A DNA stretch of 64,000 bases from NCBI RefSeq assembly GCF_900102535.1, contig NZ_FNBP01000004.1, positions 62,001 to 126,000 of the forward strand, given 5' to 3'. The notes under the pieces were generated by a model that had not been told where the DNA came from, did no database searches, and saw only the letters and a list, made by a program, of their open reading frames with translations. This document shows, piece by piece, positions 1 through 8,508 of this stretch. The DNA comes from Sulfitobacter delicatus (GTDB lineage: Bacteria; Pseudomonadota; Alphaproteobacteria; Rhodobacterales; Rhodobacteraceae). A program made the translations under genes and the position numbers. The stretch's first letter is position 1; every line of letters starts with the position of its first letter.

Positions 1-582
1 ATGCTGCAGGTTGAGGGCAAGAAGATGTCCAAGTCTCTGGGCAACTTCTTCACTGTGCGCGATTTGCTGGATCAAGGCGTGCCGGGCGAGGTGATCCGTT
101 TCGTGATGCTGAGCACACATTACCGCAAGCCGATGGATTGGACGGAGAAAAAGCGCGACGAGGCTGAGAAGACGTTGCGCAAGTGGTATTTGCAGGCCGC
201 TGAGGCTGAGAACGCTACGCCTAGCGCGGATTTGGTGGCGCTTCTGGCGGATGACCTGAACACCCACGGCGCGCTGACCGAATGTCACCGCCTGTCGAAC
301 GCAGGCGATACGGCCGGCCTGCGCGGCGCGCTCTCGCTTCTGGGGCTGATGGGCGAACTCATCCCCGAATGGGCGGCGGTACAGGCGCTTGACCTCACCG
401 ATGTCGAGGCCTTCCTCAGCGATGCCCGCGCCACGGCGATGGAGACCAAGGATTTTGCCGAAGTCGACCGGATCAAAAAGGCGCTGACCTCGGTGGGTAT
501 CGAAGTGCAGATGAGCAAGGACGGCGTGAAGCTAACCCCGCCGCCCGGTTTCGATCGCAGCAGATTGGACGGTGTATTATGA
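1..582 (+). CDS. cysS: Cysteine--tRNA ligase, C-terminal part (5' end outside window)
   Basis: This is the last 193 residues of a class I aminoacyl-tRNA synthetase that charges tRNA-Cys in the cytoplasm. The KMSKS signature (KKMSKSLGNF, about residues 7-16 of the visible part) marks the end of the catalytic domain. It is followed by the helical DALR-like domain and the short C-terminal tail typical of CysRS. The reading frame is open to the left window edge, so the real start and the HIGH motif lie upstream; the first ATG in the window is internal. The identification rests on the KMSKS context and on the cysS-cimA order common in Rhodobacterales. Confidence 0.93.
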   Translation: MLQVEGKKMSKSLGNFFTVRDLLDQGVPGEVIRFVMLSTHYRKPMDWTEKKRDEAEKTLRKWYLQAAEAENATPSADLVALLADDLNTHGALTECHRLSNAGDTAGLRGALSLLGLMGELIPEWAAVQALDLTDVEAFLSDARATAMETKDFAEVDRIKKALTSVGIEVQMSKDGVKLTPPPGFDRSRLDGVL

Positions 583-778
583 CCGCGACTGCAACCGCTT
601 CCCGGCGCGCACGCGCCATGCCCGACCTCCCCCACGGGAGGGCATACTGCAACATCCGTCACGCCCGGTGTGATCAGAGTGCCATGAATTACCGGTCGCC
701 CCAAGCGTCACGGCCCTCCCGAGGTCAGGCATGGCACCTTCGCGCCTTCTGTGAGGCCGGTCAGCCCGGGGCCAGCCT
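583..778. other. cysS-cimA intergenic region with a small hairpin
   Basis: This 196-bp spacer contains a stem of CCTCCC against GGGAGG at about 626-641, extended outward by ATGC/GCAT across a small bulge. It could be a transcript-end or attenuation structure, but no U-tract follows. An ORF (579-782, 67 codons) fills the spacer and overlaps cysS and cimA by ATGA at both ends. Its composition and sequence look non-coding and I recognise nothing in it. Confidence 0.3.
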
Positions 779-2395
779 ATGACCCGCGAACGCCTCTCTC
801 TCTACGATACCACCCTCCGCGATGGGCAACAGACCCAAGGCGTGCAATTCTCAACCGATGAAAAACGCCAGATCGCCAGCGCCCTCGACGCGCTCGGGGT
901 GGACTACATCGAAGGCGGCTGGCCCGGCGCCAACCCGACCGACAGCGCCTTCTTCGACGCGGCGCCCGACACGCAGGCTCGGCTTACCGCCTTTGGCATG
1001 ACCAAACGCGCTGGCATGTCAGCGGAAAATGACGACGTCCTCGCCGCCGTGCTGAACGCGGGCACCAAATCGGTCTGTATCGTGGGCAAGGCCCATGACT
1101 TCCACGTCAAAACCGCCCTCGGCATCACGCTGGAGGAAAACACCGACAACATCGCCAAATCTATCGCCCATCTGGTCGCCCAAGGGCGCGAAGCGTTGTT
1201 TGATGCGGAACATTTCTTTGACGGCTACAAGGCAAACCCCGATTACGCGCTCACCACCATCCGCGCCGCCTTTGACGCCGGCGCGCGCTGGATCGTCCTA
1301 TGCGACACCAACGGCGGCACGCTGCCTGCGGAACTTGCCGAGATCACGCGTGCGGTCATAGAAGCAGGCATCCCCGGTGACCGGCTTGGCATCCACACCC
1401 ATGACGATACCGAGAACGCCGTGGCGTGCTCGCTGGCCGCTGTCGACGCAGGCGTGCGCCAGATCCAAGGCACGCTAAACGGGCTGGGCGAGCGTTGCGG
1501 CAATGCAAACCTCACGACGCTGATCCCGATCTTGCTGCTGAAAGAACCCTACGCCAGCCGCTATGAAATCGGCGTCACCCACGACGCGCTGCGCGGTTTG
1601 ACCCGCACCAGTAGGATGCTTGACGAAATCCTGAACCGGGTGCCGATGAAACAAGCCGGTTTTGTCGGTTCCTCGGCTTTTGCCCATAAGGCGGGGCTGC
1701 ACGCCTCGGCCATCGCCAAAGACCCCAGCACCTACGAGCATATCGACCCCGCGCTGGTCGGCAATGCCCGCATCATCCCGATGTCGAACCAAGCCGGGCA
1801 GTCCAACCTGCGCAAACGCTTGAGCGATGCCGGGCTGGCGGTAGAGAAGGGCGATCCGGCTCTGGGCCGGATCCTCGAAGTCGTGAAAGACCGCGAGGCG
1901 CAGGGCTATGCCTATGACACCGCGCAGGCCAGCTTTGAACTGCTCGCCCGCGACGTCATGGGCCAACTCCCCCAGCTGTTCGAAGTCGAGCGTTACCGGG
2001 TCACGGTCGAGCGCCGCCGCAATGCCGAAGGGCGGATGGTCAGCCTGTCGGAAGCGGTTGTAGTGGTTGAGGTCGACGGCGAAAAACGCCTCTCGGTCTC
2101 GGAGTCTCTCGATGAGGACGGCGCGGACCGTGGCCCGGTCAACGCGTTGTCCAAAGCGCTGGTCAAAGACCTCGGCAAATACAGCAGCCTGCTCGATGAC
2201 ATGCGTCTGGTTGACTTCAAAGTGCGCATCACTCAAGGCGGCACCGAAGCCACCACCCGCGTCATCATCGACAGCGAAGACGGGCAGGGGCGGCGCTGGT
2301 CCACCGTAGGGGTCAGCGCAAACATACTTGATGCTTCCTTTGAGGCGCTGCTTGATGCAATTCGTTGGAAACTGATCCGGGACCGCGCGCAATGA
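779..2395 (+). CDS. cimA: (R)-citramalate synthase
   Basis: Predicted to condense acetyl-CoA with pyruvate to citramalate, the entry step of threonine-independent isoleucine synthesis. The N-terminal HMGL/DRE-TIM barrel begins with the substrate/metal motif YDTTLRDGQQ (about residues 9-18). The metal-binding HTHDDTENA lies near residue 205. The last 130 or so residues form a LeuA-type regulatory domain, so isoleucine feedback is likely by family analogy. The 538-residue length fits the long CimA/LeuA-like family rather than 2-isopropylmalate synthase. The start at 779 has only a weak GGGG ribosome-binding site. The next gene starts inside its stop codon (ATGA), which implies translational coupling. 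Confidence 0.9.
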   Translation: MTRERLSLYDTTLRDGQQTQGVQFSTDEKRQIASALDALGVDYIEGGWPGANPTDSAFFDAAPDTQARLTAFGMTKRAGMSAENDDVLAAVLNAGTKSVCIVGKAHDFHVKTALGITLEENTDNIAKSIAHLVAQGREALFDAEHFFDGYKANPDYALTTIRAAFDAGARWIVLCDTNGGTLPAELAEITRAVIEAGIPGDRLGIHTHDDTENAVACSLAAVDAGVRQIQGTLNGLGERCGNANLTTLIPILLLKEPYASRYEIGVTHDALRGLTRTSRMLDEILNRVPMKQAGFVGSSAFAHKAGLHASAIAKDPSTYEHIDPALVGNARIIPMSNQAGQSNLRKRLSDAGLAVEKGDPALGRILEVVKDREAQGYAYDTAQASFELLARDVMGQLPQLFEVERYRVTVERRRNAEGRMVSLSEAVVVVEVDGEKRLSVSESLDEDGADRGPVNALSKALVKDLGKYSSLLDDMRLVDFKVRITQGGTEATTRVIIDSEDGQGRRWSTVGVSANILDASFEALLDAIRWKLIRDRAQ

Positions 2396-3111
2396 CGGAC
2401 GATATGACAGCCTTTTTCACCCTGCACCGCGACCTGCCACGCGAAGGGCCGGGCGAGCCTGCCGATGTGGCCTGGGCCGTGGAGCAGGTCGACCTGCCTG
2501 CGCGGGCCGAGATTGCCGACGTCGCCTGCGGGCCGGGCAGTGACATCGGCGCCCTGCGCGCCGCGCTGCCGCAAGGCCACGTCACGGCATTCGACACCAC
2601 AGCGCATTTCGTCGACACCGCGCGCGGGCGTTTCGTGGCGGATGCAAACGTCACCCTGCTGCGCGCCGATATGGCCGTGATCGCCAATGAATACGACCTG
2701 ATCTGGTGTGCCGGGGCGGTCTATTTCCTTGGCGTGACCAAAGCGCTGACCCGCTGGCGCAAATCGCTGCGCGAGGGGGGTGTCGTGGCTTTCTCGGAGC
2801 CTTGCTGGCTGACGGACAACCCATCCGAAGCGGCCCGCGCGCAATGGGCCGAATACCCCGCCATGAGCGATGGCGCAGGGATCGAGGAACGGGTTGAGGC
2901 TGCTGGCTACGAAGTGATCGCCACCCGGCTGCTGTCCGACGCGGCTTGGGAGAACTACTACGCCCCGCTGGAGGCCCGCATCGAACGCCTGCGCCCCGGT
3001 GCCGAGGGCCCGCTGGCCGAGGTTCTGGATGCCACTGAGGCCGAAATCGCTTGTTGGCGCGAGCACCGTGATGAGTTCGGCTATCTGCTGACAGTCGCCC
3101 GCCCCAAATGA
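2392..3111 (+). CDS. Class I SAM-dependent methyltransferase
   Basis: A 239-residue protein with a Rossmann-fold methyltransferase core. The motif I-like segment VACGPGSDIGAL (about residues 42-53) binds SAM, followed by an acidic residue after the next strand (AFDTT) and the usual motif IV/post-I order. The substrate cannot be read from the sequence; the C-terminal helical cap resembles small-molecule methyltransferases. The ATG at 2392 overlaps the cimA stop (ATGA) and is preferred over an upstream in-frame TTG at 2365. It overlaps the next gene in the same way, so cimA, this gene and the following one probably form one operon. Confidence 0.75.
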   Translation: MTDDMTAFFTLHRDLPREGPGEPADVAWAVEQVDLPARAEIADVACGPGSDIGALRAALPQGHVTAFDTTAHFVDTARGRFVADANVTLLRADMAVIANEYDLIWCAGAVYFLGVTKALTRWRKSLREGGVVAFSEPCWLTDNPSEAARAQWAEYPAMSDGAGIEERVEAAGYEVIATRLLSDAAWENYYAPLEARIERLRPGAEGPLAEVLDATEAEIACWREHRDEFGYLLTVARPK

Positions 3112-3872
3112 GTTTTGACGCCGAGCTCAACGCCTGCGCCGCTCTTGTAGAGCGCGCCGATCCATGGCGCTTTCGCGCCGCGATGGCCGCCCCCGTGGAG
3201 ACGCGTAAGCTGCTGTTTCCGCTTTATGCCTTCAATGTCGAAGTGGCGCGCGCGCCTTGGGTGACGCAAGAGGCGATGATTGCCGAGATGCGCCTGCAAT
3301 GGTGGCGCGACGCGCTTGAGGAAATTGCCGAAGGCAAGCCCGTGCGGCGCCACGAAGTCACCACACCGCTCGCCCGTGTGATCACGCCCGAGGACGCCCG
3401 CCTGCTAGATGAACTCGTCGCCGCACGGCGTTGGGACATCTACAAAGCCCCCTTTGAGGACGAAGGCCATTTCGAGCGCTACATCGACCAGACCGCCGGG
3501 CATTTGATGTGGGTCGCGGCGCGCCGCTTGGGCGCGACAGACGAGACCGTGGTGCGCGATGCGGCCTTTGGCACGGGCATCGCCGCATGGCTCTGCGCGA
3601 TACCGACGTTGGTGGAAGCGGGGCGGGTGCCTTTGCTGAATGGGACGCCACAAGGGGTGGCCAGTCTCGCTGAAGGAGCGCTCGGCAAACTGCAATCCGC
3701 CCGCGCTAAACGGGGCAAGATCCCCACCGCCGCACGAGCGGCCCTTCTGCCCGCCGCTCATGCCGGACCAGTGCTAAAGGCGGCGGCCGCGCATCCCGAA
3801 AAAGTCTCGGAAGCCGCTTTGCCAGACCCGCGTCGCCATTTCGTCCTGCGGGCGCTGGTCTCGCGTTGGTAG
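3108..3872 (+). CDS. Squalene/phytoene synthase-fold protein (NDUFAF6-like)
   Basis: A 254-residue member of the squalene/phytoene synthase superfamily. The signature RLQWWRDALEEI (about residues 62-73) and the later YIDQTAGHLMW segment are typical. The Asp-rich DxxxD metal motif expected in the first active-site helix is replaced by FNVEVARAPW. That favours the NDUFAF6-like branch, whose mitochondrial member assists complex I assembly, over a carotenoid enzyme. No carotenoid genes lie nearby. The start overlaps the methyltransferase stop (ATGA). Family assignment is firm; the function is inference. Confidence 0.75.
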   Translation: MSFDAELNACAALVERADPWRFRAAMAAPVETRKLLFPLYAFNVEVARAPWVTQEAMIAEMRLQWWRDALEEIAEGKPVRRHEVTTPLARVITPEDARLLDELVAARRWDIYKAPFEDEGHFERYIDQTAGHLMWVAARRLGATDETVVRDAAFGTGIAAWLCAIPTLVEAGRVPLLNGTPQGVASLAEGALGKLQSARAKRGKIPTAARAALLPAAHAGPVLKAAAAHPEKVSEAALPDPRRHFVLRALVSRW

Positions 3873-3879
3873 GTACCGC

Positions 3880-5091
3880 TTAGGTCAGCCGCGCCGCACG
3901 TCGATTGCGCATCACCAGCCAGATCAGTGAGCCACCGGCGAGCACCAAGAACGGCACCATCGCGATGTTCACCGCCGCCCAGCCTTCTTGCGCCGTGCCG
4001 CCCGAACAGTTCATCAACCCGCCCGACGCCAGCGAGGCAACCGTCACGCCGCCAAAGACCAGCAGGTCGTTCAACCCCTGCATACGCCCGCGCTCATGCG
4101 GCTCATGCGCACCCGCCAGCATCGTGGTCGCGCCAATGAAACCAAAGTTCCAGCCCAGACCAAGCAAGATCAGAGCGACAAAGAAGTTGCCCAGTTCAAC
4201 GCCTTGCAAGGCCACCAAGCCCGCGCCCGCAAGGATCGCGATGCCCAGCCCCATGATCCGCTCCACGCCAAAGCGGGAAATCAGATGGCCGGTAAAGAAA
4301 GACGGCGCGAACATCGCCAGCACATGCCCGGTCACCACATAACCCGCGTTGTCTTGGCTATAGCCACAGCCCACGACCGCGAGCGGGGTCGAGGTCATAA
4401 CGAGGTTCATCAGCGCATAGGACACCATGGCGCAGATCACCGCGACAGCGATGCGCGGGGTAGTCAGCAACTCCCAGCGGCTGCGGCCTTTGGGCGCGTC
4501 ATGGGCAGGGATCGGCGGCTTGGGAATGTCGAGGAAAAGAAACAGCAGCGCCCCGATCACATTCACCGCGACCACAGCCATATAGGTGCCCAGAAACGGG
4601 ACAACGAAGCTTTCGGAGGTGGCCGTGGCCAGTTGTGGCCCAAGCACGGCTGAAATCAGCCCCCCCGCCATGACATAGGAGATCGCCTTGGGCCGGAAGT
4701 CATCCGAGGCGGTGTCCGCCGCAGCGAAACGGTAAAACCCCTGCGCGGACATATAGACGCCAGTCAGTAAAGACCCCGCGAGGAATACCGGAAAGGAGGC
4801 GAGGTAGAGCCCGTAAGCGGCCACCGCAGCGCCCGCAGCCCCGCCCAGAGCGCCTAGGAAAAACCCCGCGCGGCGTCCGAAACGCTGCATGATTGCAGAG
4901 ACCGGAGTTGCCGAGAGCATGGAGCCGAGAACAATCATTGAGATCGGCAAGGTCGCCAGACAGACATTGGTCGCCAGTGATTGCCCCGCAAGGCCCCCGA
5001 CGAGAAAGATCATCGGCATCTGCGCCCCGAGAAAGGCCTGTGCTGCCACCAGCACCGCCACATTGCGCCGCGCGCGTCTATCGTCGGTCAT
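3880..5091 (-). CDS. MFS transporter
   Basis: A 403-residue polytopic membrane protein with about 12 hydrophobic segments and the layout of two six-helix halves of the major facilitator superfamily. The loop after helix 2 contains QRFGRRAGFF, a recognisable form of MFS motif A. Helices 7-12 repeat the pattern, with SRFGVERIMG in the equivalent loop. The substrate is unknown; the gene is alone on its strand. The start at 5091 is chosen because an AAGGA site lies about 9 nt upstream and the protein then begins with a short charged tail. An upstream in-frame start would add 18 implausible residues. Confidence 0.8.
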   Translation of the reverse strand: MTDDRRARRNVAVLVAAQAFLGAQMPMIFLVGGLAGQSLATNVCLATLPISMIVLGSMLSATPVSAIMQRFGRRAGFFLGALGGAAGAAVAAYGLYLASFPVFLAGSLLTGVYMSAQGFYRFAAADTASDDFRPKAISYVMAGGLISAVLGPQLATATSESFVVPFLGTYMAVVAVNVIGALLFLFLDIPKPPIPAHDAPKGRSRWELLTTPRIAVAVICAMVSYALMNLVMTSTPLAVVGCGYSQDNAGYVVTGHVLAMFAPSFFTGHLISRFGVERIMGLGIAILAGAGLVALQGVELGNFFVALILLGLGWNFGFIGATTMLAGAHEPHERGRMQGLNDLLVFGGVTVASLASGGLMNCSGGTAQEGWAAVNIAMVPFLVLAGGSLIWLVMRNRRAARLT

Positions 5092-5224
5092 GTCGGTATT
5101 CCTTGCTTGCCGCCAAGGGGTAGCCCCGCGCCGGAGGAAGGGCAAGCCCGACGCCAGTTTTCATAGGAACGGGTAGGGTGTCTGAGGGACTGCTTGGCGC
5201 TTGCGCCCGACCGGAAGCTCGCCG

Positions 5225-5983
5225 ATGATCGTGCCAATGACAACGCGCAGCCGATCTTCTCCAAAGCTCCTTTTGCTCGCCGGTAGCGCCGAAGCGCGGC
5301 AACTGGCAGAACGCCTTTTGGGCGAAGGCTTTGACCTATCCGCATGGCTGACCGAACCGCCCCGTGGCGACACGCCAATGCTCGTCTCCTATGCGTTGCG
5401 AGATCCGAGCGACAAGGACGCGCTGCGCCGGGATATGGCAGGTTTCGATGCGGTGCTGGACTGCAGCCACGGGTTCGACGCGCTGCTGAGCCACGCGGGT
5501 TATGCCGCGGCCTCCGAACTCGGGTTGCGCTTCGTAAGTTTCGAGCGTCCCGCCTGGCCCATCGACAATCCGCTCCTACAAGCCGCCCCCGATGTCGCTA
5601 GCGCCGCCCGGTCCATTCAGCAGGGAGCACGGGTTTTCGCCGCGACCGGTTGGCCCAGTCTTGCGGACTTCACGCCGTTCCGCGGCAGCCGCCTCATGCT
5701 CCGTCAGACCAGCGGGCACGACCGGCCAGCGCCCTATGATTTCGTCGATCTCATCTTTGACACGCCACCTTTTACCGTAGAGGGGGAAATGGCCTTGTTC
5801 CGCGACCTTGCTGTCGATCTGCTGATCTGCCGCAACCTCGGTGGGGAGGGGAGCCGCCCAAAAGTCGACGCCGCCCTCGCACTTGGCATCCCGGTGGTCC
5901 TGATCGACCGCCCACCGCTGCCGCAGAATACACCGCGCCTATCCGATTTGGACGCGATATTCGACTGGGTGCGCAATCTGTGA
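5225..5983 (+). CDS. cobK: Precorrin-6A reductase-like protein (CobK/CbiJ family)
   Basis: A 252-residue protein of the CobK/CbiJ family, which reduces precorrin-6A (or cobalt-precorrin-6A) with NADPH in corrin ring synthesis. Visible family features are the N-terminal strand and glycine turn LLLAGSAEARQLAERL, the DCSHGFDA segment near residue 85, FERPAW, and the C-terminal CRNLGGEGSRPKVDAA and VLIDRP strands. No other cobalamin genes are in the window, so it may act with a distant cob cluster. The ATG at 5225 has GGAAG 8 nt upstream; a TTG at 5201 is less likely. Its stop overlaps the next gene's GTG (GTGA). Confidence 0.8.
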   Translation: MIVPMTTRSRSSPKLLLLAGSAEARQLAERLLGEGFDLSAWLTEPPRGDTPMLVSYALRDPSDKDALRRDMAGFDAVLDCSHGFDALLSHAGYAAASELGLRFVSFERPAWPIDNPLLQAAPDVASAARSIQQGARVFAATGWPSLADFTPFRGSRLMLRQTSGHDRPAPYDFVDLIFDTPPFTVEGEMALFRDLAVDLLICRNLGGEGSRPKVDAALALGIPVVLIDRPPLPQNTPRLSDLDAIFDWVRNL

Positions 5984-6612
5984 CCTCACATCCAGTTATC
6001 ACCTGCGATGCTGATGTCGCCGAAGGGGCGGCCTGGCTCGCGCAGAGAGAACCGGCATTTGCCGCCGCTCTGGCGCGCACCGGCCCCTTACCTCTACGTC
6101 TTCGCCCCGCCGGCTTCGCGGGACTGGTTGATATTATCGTCGGCCAGCAGGTGAGCGTCGCCTCCGCGACGGCCATTCTCGCACGGCTCATGGCCGCCGG
6201 ATACGATCAGCCACACAACGTGATTGCCGCAGGAGAAGACGGTTTGCGCGCCGCGGGTCTGAGCCGCCCCAAAGCGCGCTATGTGCTGGCACTGGCCAAA
6301 CGGGACTTCGACTTCGATGCGCTTCACAGCCTGCCAGATACCGAAGCCATCACTGCTCTGACCGAGATGCCCGGCATCGGCCCTTGGACGGCGCAGGTCT
6401 ATGTCATGTTCTGTCTCGGCCGCCGGGACATCTTCCCAGCAGGCGACCTGGCGCTCCAAGAATCCGCACGCATGCTATTTGACTTGCCCGCCCGTCCGGC
6501 CCCCAAAGACCTCGACGCAATGGCCACCGCATGGTCACCTTGGCGCTCGGTTGCGGCCCGGCTGCTCTTTGCCTACTACCGGGTGCTGAAACAAAAGGAA
6601 GGATTGTCATGA
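5980..6612 (+). CDS. DNA-3-methyladenine glycosylase (AlkA-type, HhH-GPD)
   Basis: A 210-residue base-excision repair glycosylase that removes alkylated purines from DNA. The helix-hairpin-helix with the GPD loop is visible as LTEMPGIGPWTAQVYVMF around residues 127-144. The catalytic Asp is expected in the following FPAGDLALQ (about residue 156). An upstream IIVGQQVSVASA helix is also typical of AlkA. It lacks the N-terminal beta domain of E. coli AlkA, so it is the short bacterial form. It starts with GTG overlapping the cobK stop and ends overlapping the next start (ATGA), suggesting a three-gene operon of mixed functions. Confidence 0.85.
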   Translation: MTSHPVITCDADVAEGAAWLAQREPAFAAALARTGPLPLRLRPAGFAGLVDIIVGQQVSVASATAILARLMAAGYDQPHNVIAAGEDGLRAAGLSRPKARYVLALAKRDFDFDALHSLPDTEAITALTEMPGIGPWTAQVYVMFCLGRRDIFPAGDLALQESARMLFDLPARPAPKDLDAMATAWSPWRSVAARLLFAYYRVLKQKEGLS

Positions 6613-7274
6613 CACGGGTTTTGAAAGCCGAGCGCCGCGAGCCGGTCTCTGGCACCACACGGTCGGTGGTGGTGTTCCTGCATGGCTATGGGGCCAACGG
6701 CGCGGACCTGCTGGGCCTTGCCGATCCGCTGGGCGAGCATCTGCCAGACACGCTTTTCATTGCGCCGGATGCGCCCGAAGCCTGCGCCGGTGCGCCGATG
6801 GGGTTCCAGTGGTTCCCGATCCCTTGGATCGACGGCTCCTCTGAGGAAGAATCCATGCGCGGCATGATAAGCGCGGTCGAAGACCTCGACGCCTTCCTCG
6901 ACGCGCTGATGGTGGACGAAGACGTGCTGCCGGAACAGGTCGTGCTCTTTGGCTTCTCCCAAGGCACAATGATGGCCCTGCATGTGGCCCCGCGCCGTGA
7001 AGACGCGGTTGCCGGGATCGTCGCCTTCTCAGGCCGTCTGCTGAACCCCGAAGCGCTGGCCGACGAAGCGCAGGTAAAACCGCCGGTGCTGCTGGTGCAC
7101 GGTGATTCTGATGACGTTGTGCCGCCTCAATCCCTGCCGCAAGCCGCAGAAGCTCTGCAAGAGGCCGGATGGCAGGACGTCTATGCCCATGTCATGAAAG
7201 GCACCGCCCACGGCATCGCGCCCGATGGGCTAAGCGTGGCGCTGGCCTTTATGCGCGACAAACTGGGGCTCTAA
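6609..7274 (+). CDS. Alpha/beta hydrolase, carboxylesterase/phospholipase type
   Basis: A 221-residue serine hydrolase of the carboxylesterase/phospholipase family. The oxyanion-hole segment is FLHGYGANG (about residues 24-32) and the nucleophile elbow is GFSQG (about residues 114-118). The catalytic Asp is in VHGDSDDVVP and the catalytic His in GTAHGIAPD. The natural substrate is unknown; members cleave short acyl esters or lysophospholipids. The ATG at 6609 overlaps the glycosylase stop. The 3' end overlaps the convergent VOC gene by 4 bp. Confidence 0.85.
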   Translation: MTRVLKAERREPVSGTTRSVVVFLHGYGANGADLLGLADPLGEHLPDTLFIAPDAPEACAGAPMGFQWFPIPWIDGSSEEESMRGMISAVEDLDAFLDALMVDEDVLPEQVVLFGFSQGTMMALHVAPRREDAVAGIVAFSGRLLNPEALADEAQVKPPVLLVHGDSDDVVPPQSLPQAAEALQEAGWQDVYAHVMKGTAHGIAPDGLSVALAFMRDKLGL

Positions 7275-7714
7275 CCCTTCATTGCATCCCAGAGCCAGGG
7301 CTCCGAGAACTCAACCGAATTGCCCGCCGGGTCGCGCACGTAGAGCGAGCGCGCCCCGTTCGGCCAATCGAACACGGTGTCGATCGGGACCTTGGCTGCC
7401 GCCAACCGGTCCTGCATTGCCGCAATCTCCGCTCGCGCCATTGCAAAACACACATGCCCGGGTCCCTGCGCGCCATGCGGCGGGACCGGCATATCAGGAT
7501 TTCCCGGCGGTTGGGCTGTGGCAGTCGGGTTGAATACCAGCAGGACCGAAGCCCCCAGATCAAAGAACATATGCCGCCCCGGCACCTCCTGAAACAGCGG
7601 TAACCCCAGCAGATCGCGGTAGAAATGCCGCGCGGCGTCCAGGTCATCGACATAGAGCGCGGCTTCAAGCAAGGCTTTGGGCGAAGGAGCGGCAGGCAGG
7701 CTTTCATCAGTCAT
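7271..7714 (-). CDS. VOC family (glyoxalase/bleomycin-resistance fold) protein
   Basis: A 147-residue protein of the vicinal oxygen chelate superfamily, with paired beta-alpha-beta-beta-beta modules. The first module begins ALYVDDLDAARHFYRDLLGL; the second ends with the familiar VRDPAGNSVEFSEP. Candidate metal ligands are in the HVCF strand of the middle and the terminal Glu of VEFSE. The reaction is not deducible; members include glyoxalases, dioxygenases and drug-binding proteins. It is a monocistronic gene whose end overlaps the convergent esterase by 4 bp. Confidence 0.8.
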   Translation of the reverse strand: MTDESLPAAPSPKALLEAALYVDDLDAARHFYRDLLGLPLFQEVPGRHMFFDLGASVLLVFNPTATAQPPGNPDMPVPPHGAQGPGHVCFAMARAEIAAMQDRLAAAKVPIDTVFDWPNGARSLYVRDPAGNSVEFSEPWLWDAMKG

Positions 7715-7803
7715 GCCCCCAGCCTAGCAAATTTCGGCCTCCTGTCACGGCCCTGTCATACCACAGCCCTAAGATCGGCGACATCTAGTGGTTCACCTTT
7801 GTC

Positions 7804-7831
7804 TTGCCAGAGAGAAACCGCGAGATATAGT
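7804..7831 (+). promoter_or_regulatory. Candidate sigma-70 promoter of the HNH gene
   Basis: TTGCCA (7804-7809) and TATAGT (7826-7831) are separated by 16 bp and lie 30 bp before the ATG at 7861. Both hexamers are close to the housekeeping consensus. No mapping data are available. Confidence 0.45.
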
Positions 7832-7860
7832 GATAAGAAACGGGCAGAGGACGCGACCAG

Positions 7861-8445
7861 ATGGACGGCGATTTCAGGACCGAATTTACCCGCCACCCGG
7901 CGGCGCTCAAACATCGCCCCGCGCTGGTGCTCAACGCGGATTACCGGCCCTTGTCCTACTACCCGCTGTCACTCTGGCCCTGGCAAGAAGCAGTCAAAGC
8001 CAAATGGCTCGACAGGGTAGAGATCGTCGCCGAATACGACGATGTGGTGCGCAGCCCGTCAACGGTGATCAAGATCCCCTCTGTTGTCGTCCTCAAAGAT
8101 TACGTCAAACCCCAAAAGCGCGTGGCCTTCACGCGCTTTAATTTATTTCTGAGAGACGAATTCCGCTGTCAGTACTGCGGTGCCCGCGGTGATCTGACCT
8201 TTGACCACGTGGTGCCCCGCGCGGCAGGCGGTGTGACCAGCTGGCAGAATGTCGTAGCCGCGTGCAGCCCCTGCAACCTGCGCAAAGGCTCGCGCCCGCT
8301 GCACCGCACAGGGCTTGCCCTCCGCAAGCCCCCGCGCCAACCGGGGGCCGAAGAGTTGCGCAACATGGGCCGTAAGTTCCCACCCGGCCATCTCCACGAA
8401 AGCTGGATGGACTTCCTCTATTGGGACGCTGAGCTCGAAGCCTGA
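7861..8445 (+). CDS. HNH endonuclease
   Basis: A 194-residue nuclease-fold protein. After an N-terminal region of about 95 residues (VLNADYRPLSYYP...), the HNH/beta-beta-alpha-Me finger shows CQYCG (about 102-106), the catalytic DHVVPRAAGG (about 113-122) and CSPCNLRKG (about 137-145), giving four zinc-binding cysteines. This is the widespread chromosomal McrA-like HNH family, found in nearly all Rhodobacterales. It is not obviously part of a restriction or mobile system here, and its role is unknown. A GAGG ribosome-binding site precedes the ATG, and a candidate promoter lies just upstream. Confidence 0.85.
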   Translation: MDGDFRTEFTRHPAALKHRPALVLNADYRPLSYYPLSLWPWQEAVKAKWLDRVEIVAEYDDVVRSPSTVIKIPSVVVLKDYVKPQKRVAFTRFNLFLRDEFRCQYCGARGDLTFDHVVPRAAGGVTSWQNVVAACSPCNLRKGSRPLHRTGLALRKPPRQPGAEELRNMGRKFPPGHLHESWMDFLYWDAELEA

Positions 8446-8485
8446 CCCCCTAACTCTTTTTGGCCAAAAATAGTTTCGGGGGGTC

Positions 8486-8506
8486 CGGGGGGCAGACAGC
8501 CCCCCG
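8486..8506. terminator. Hairpin between convergent HNH and xth genes
   Basis: A perfect 8-bp stem, CGGGGGGC against GCCCCCCG, with a 5-nt AGACA loop, lies between the two convergent stop codons. It could end transcription from either side, though U-tracts are short. The G-run spacer before it (TTTCGGGGGGTCC) is also G-rich. Confidence 0.6.
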
Positions 8507-8508
8507 CA

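Noticed and set aside
473..704. Minus-strand ORFs across the cysS end
   Set aside because: Shadows of cysS and the spacer, with no start signal or family pattern.
7861..8445. HNH nuclease as part of a restriction or defence island
   Set aside because: No methyltransferase, helicase or mobile gene is adjacent, and the family is common in core genomes of this group.
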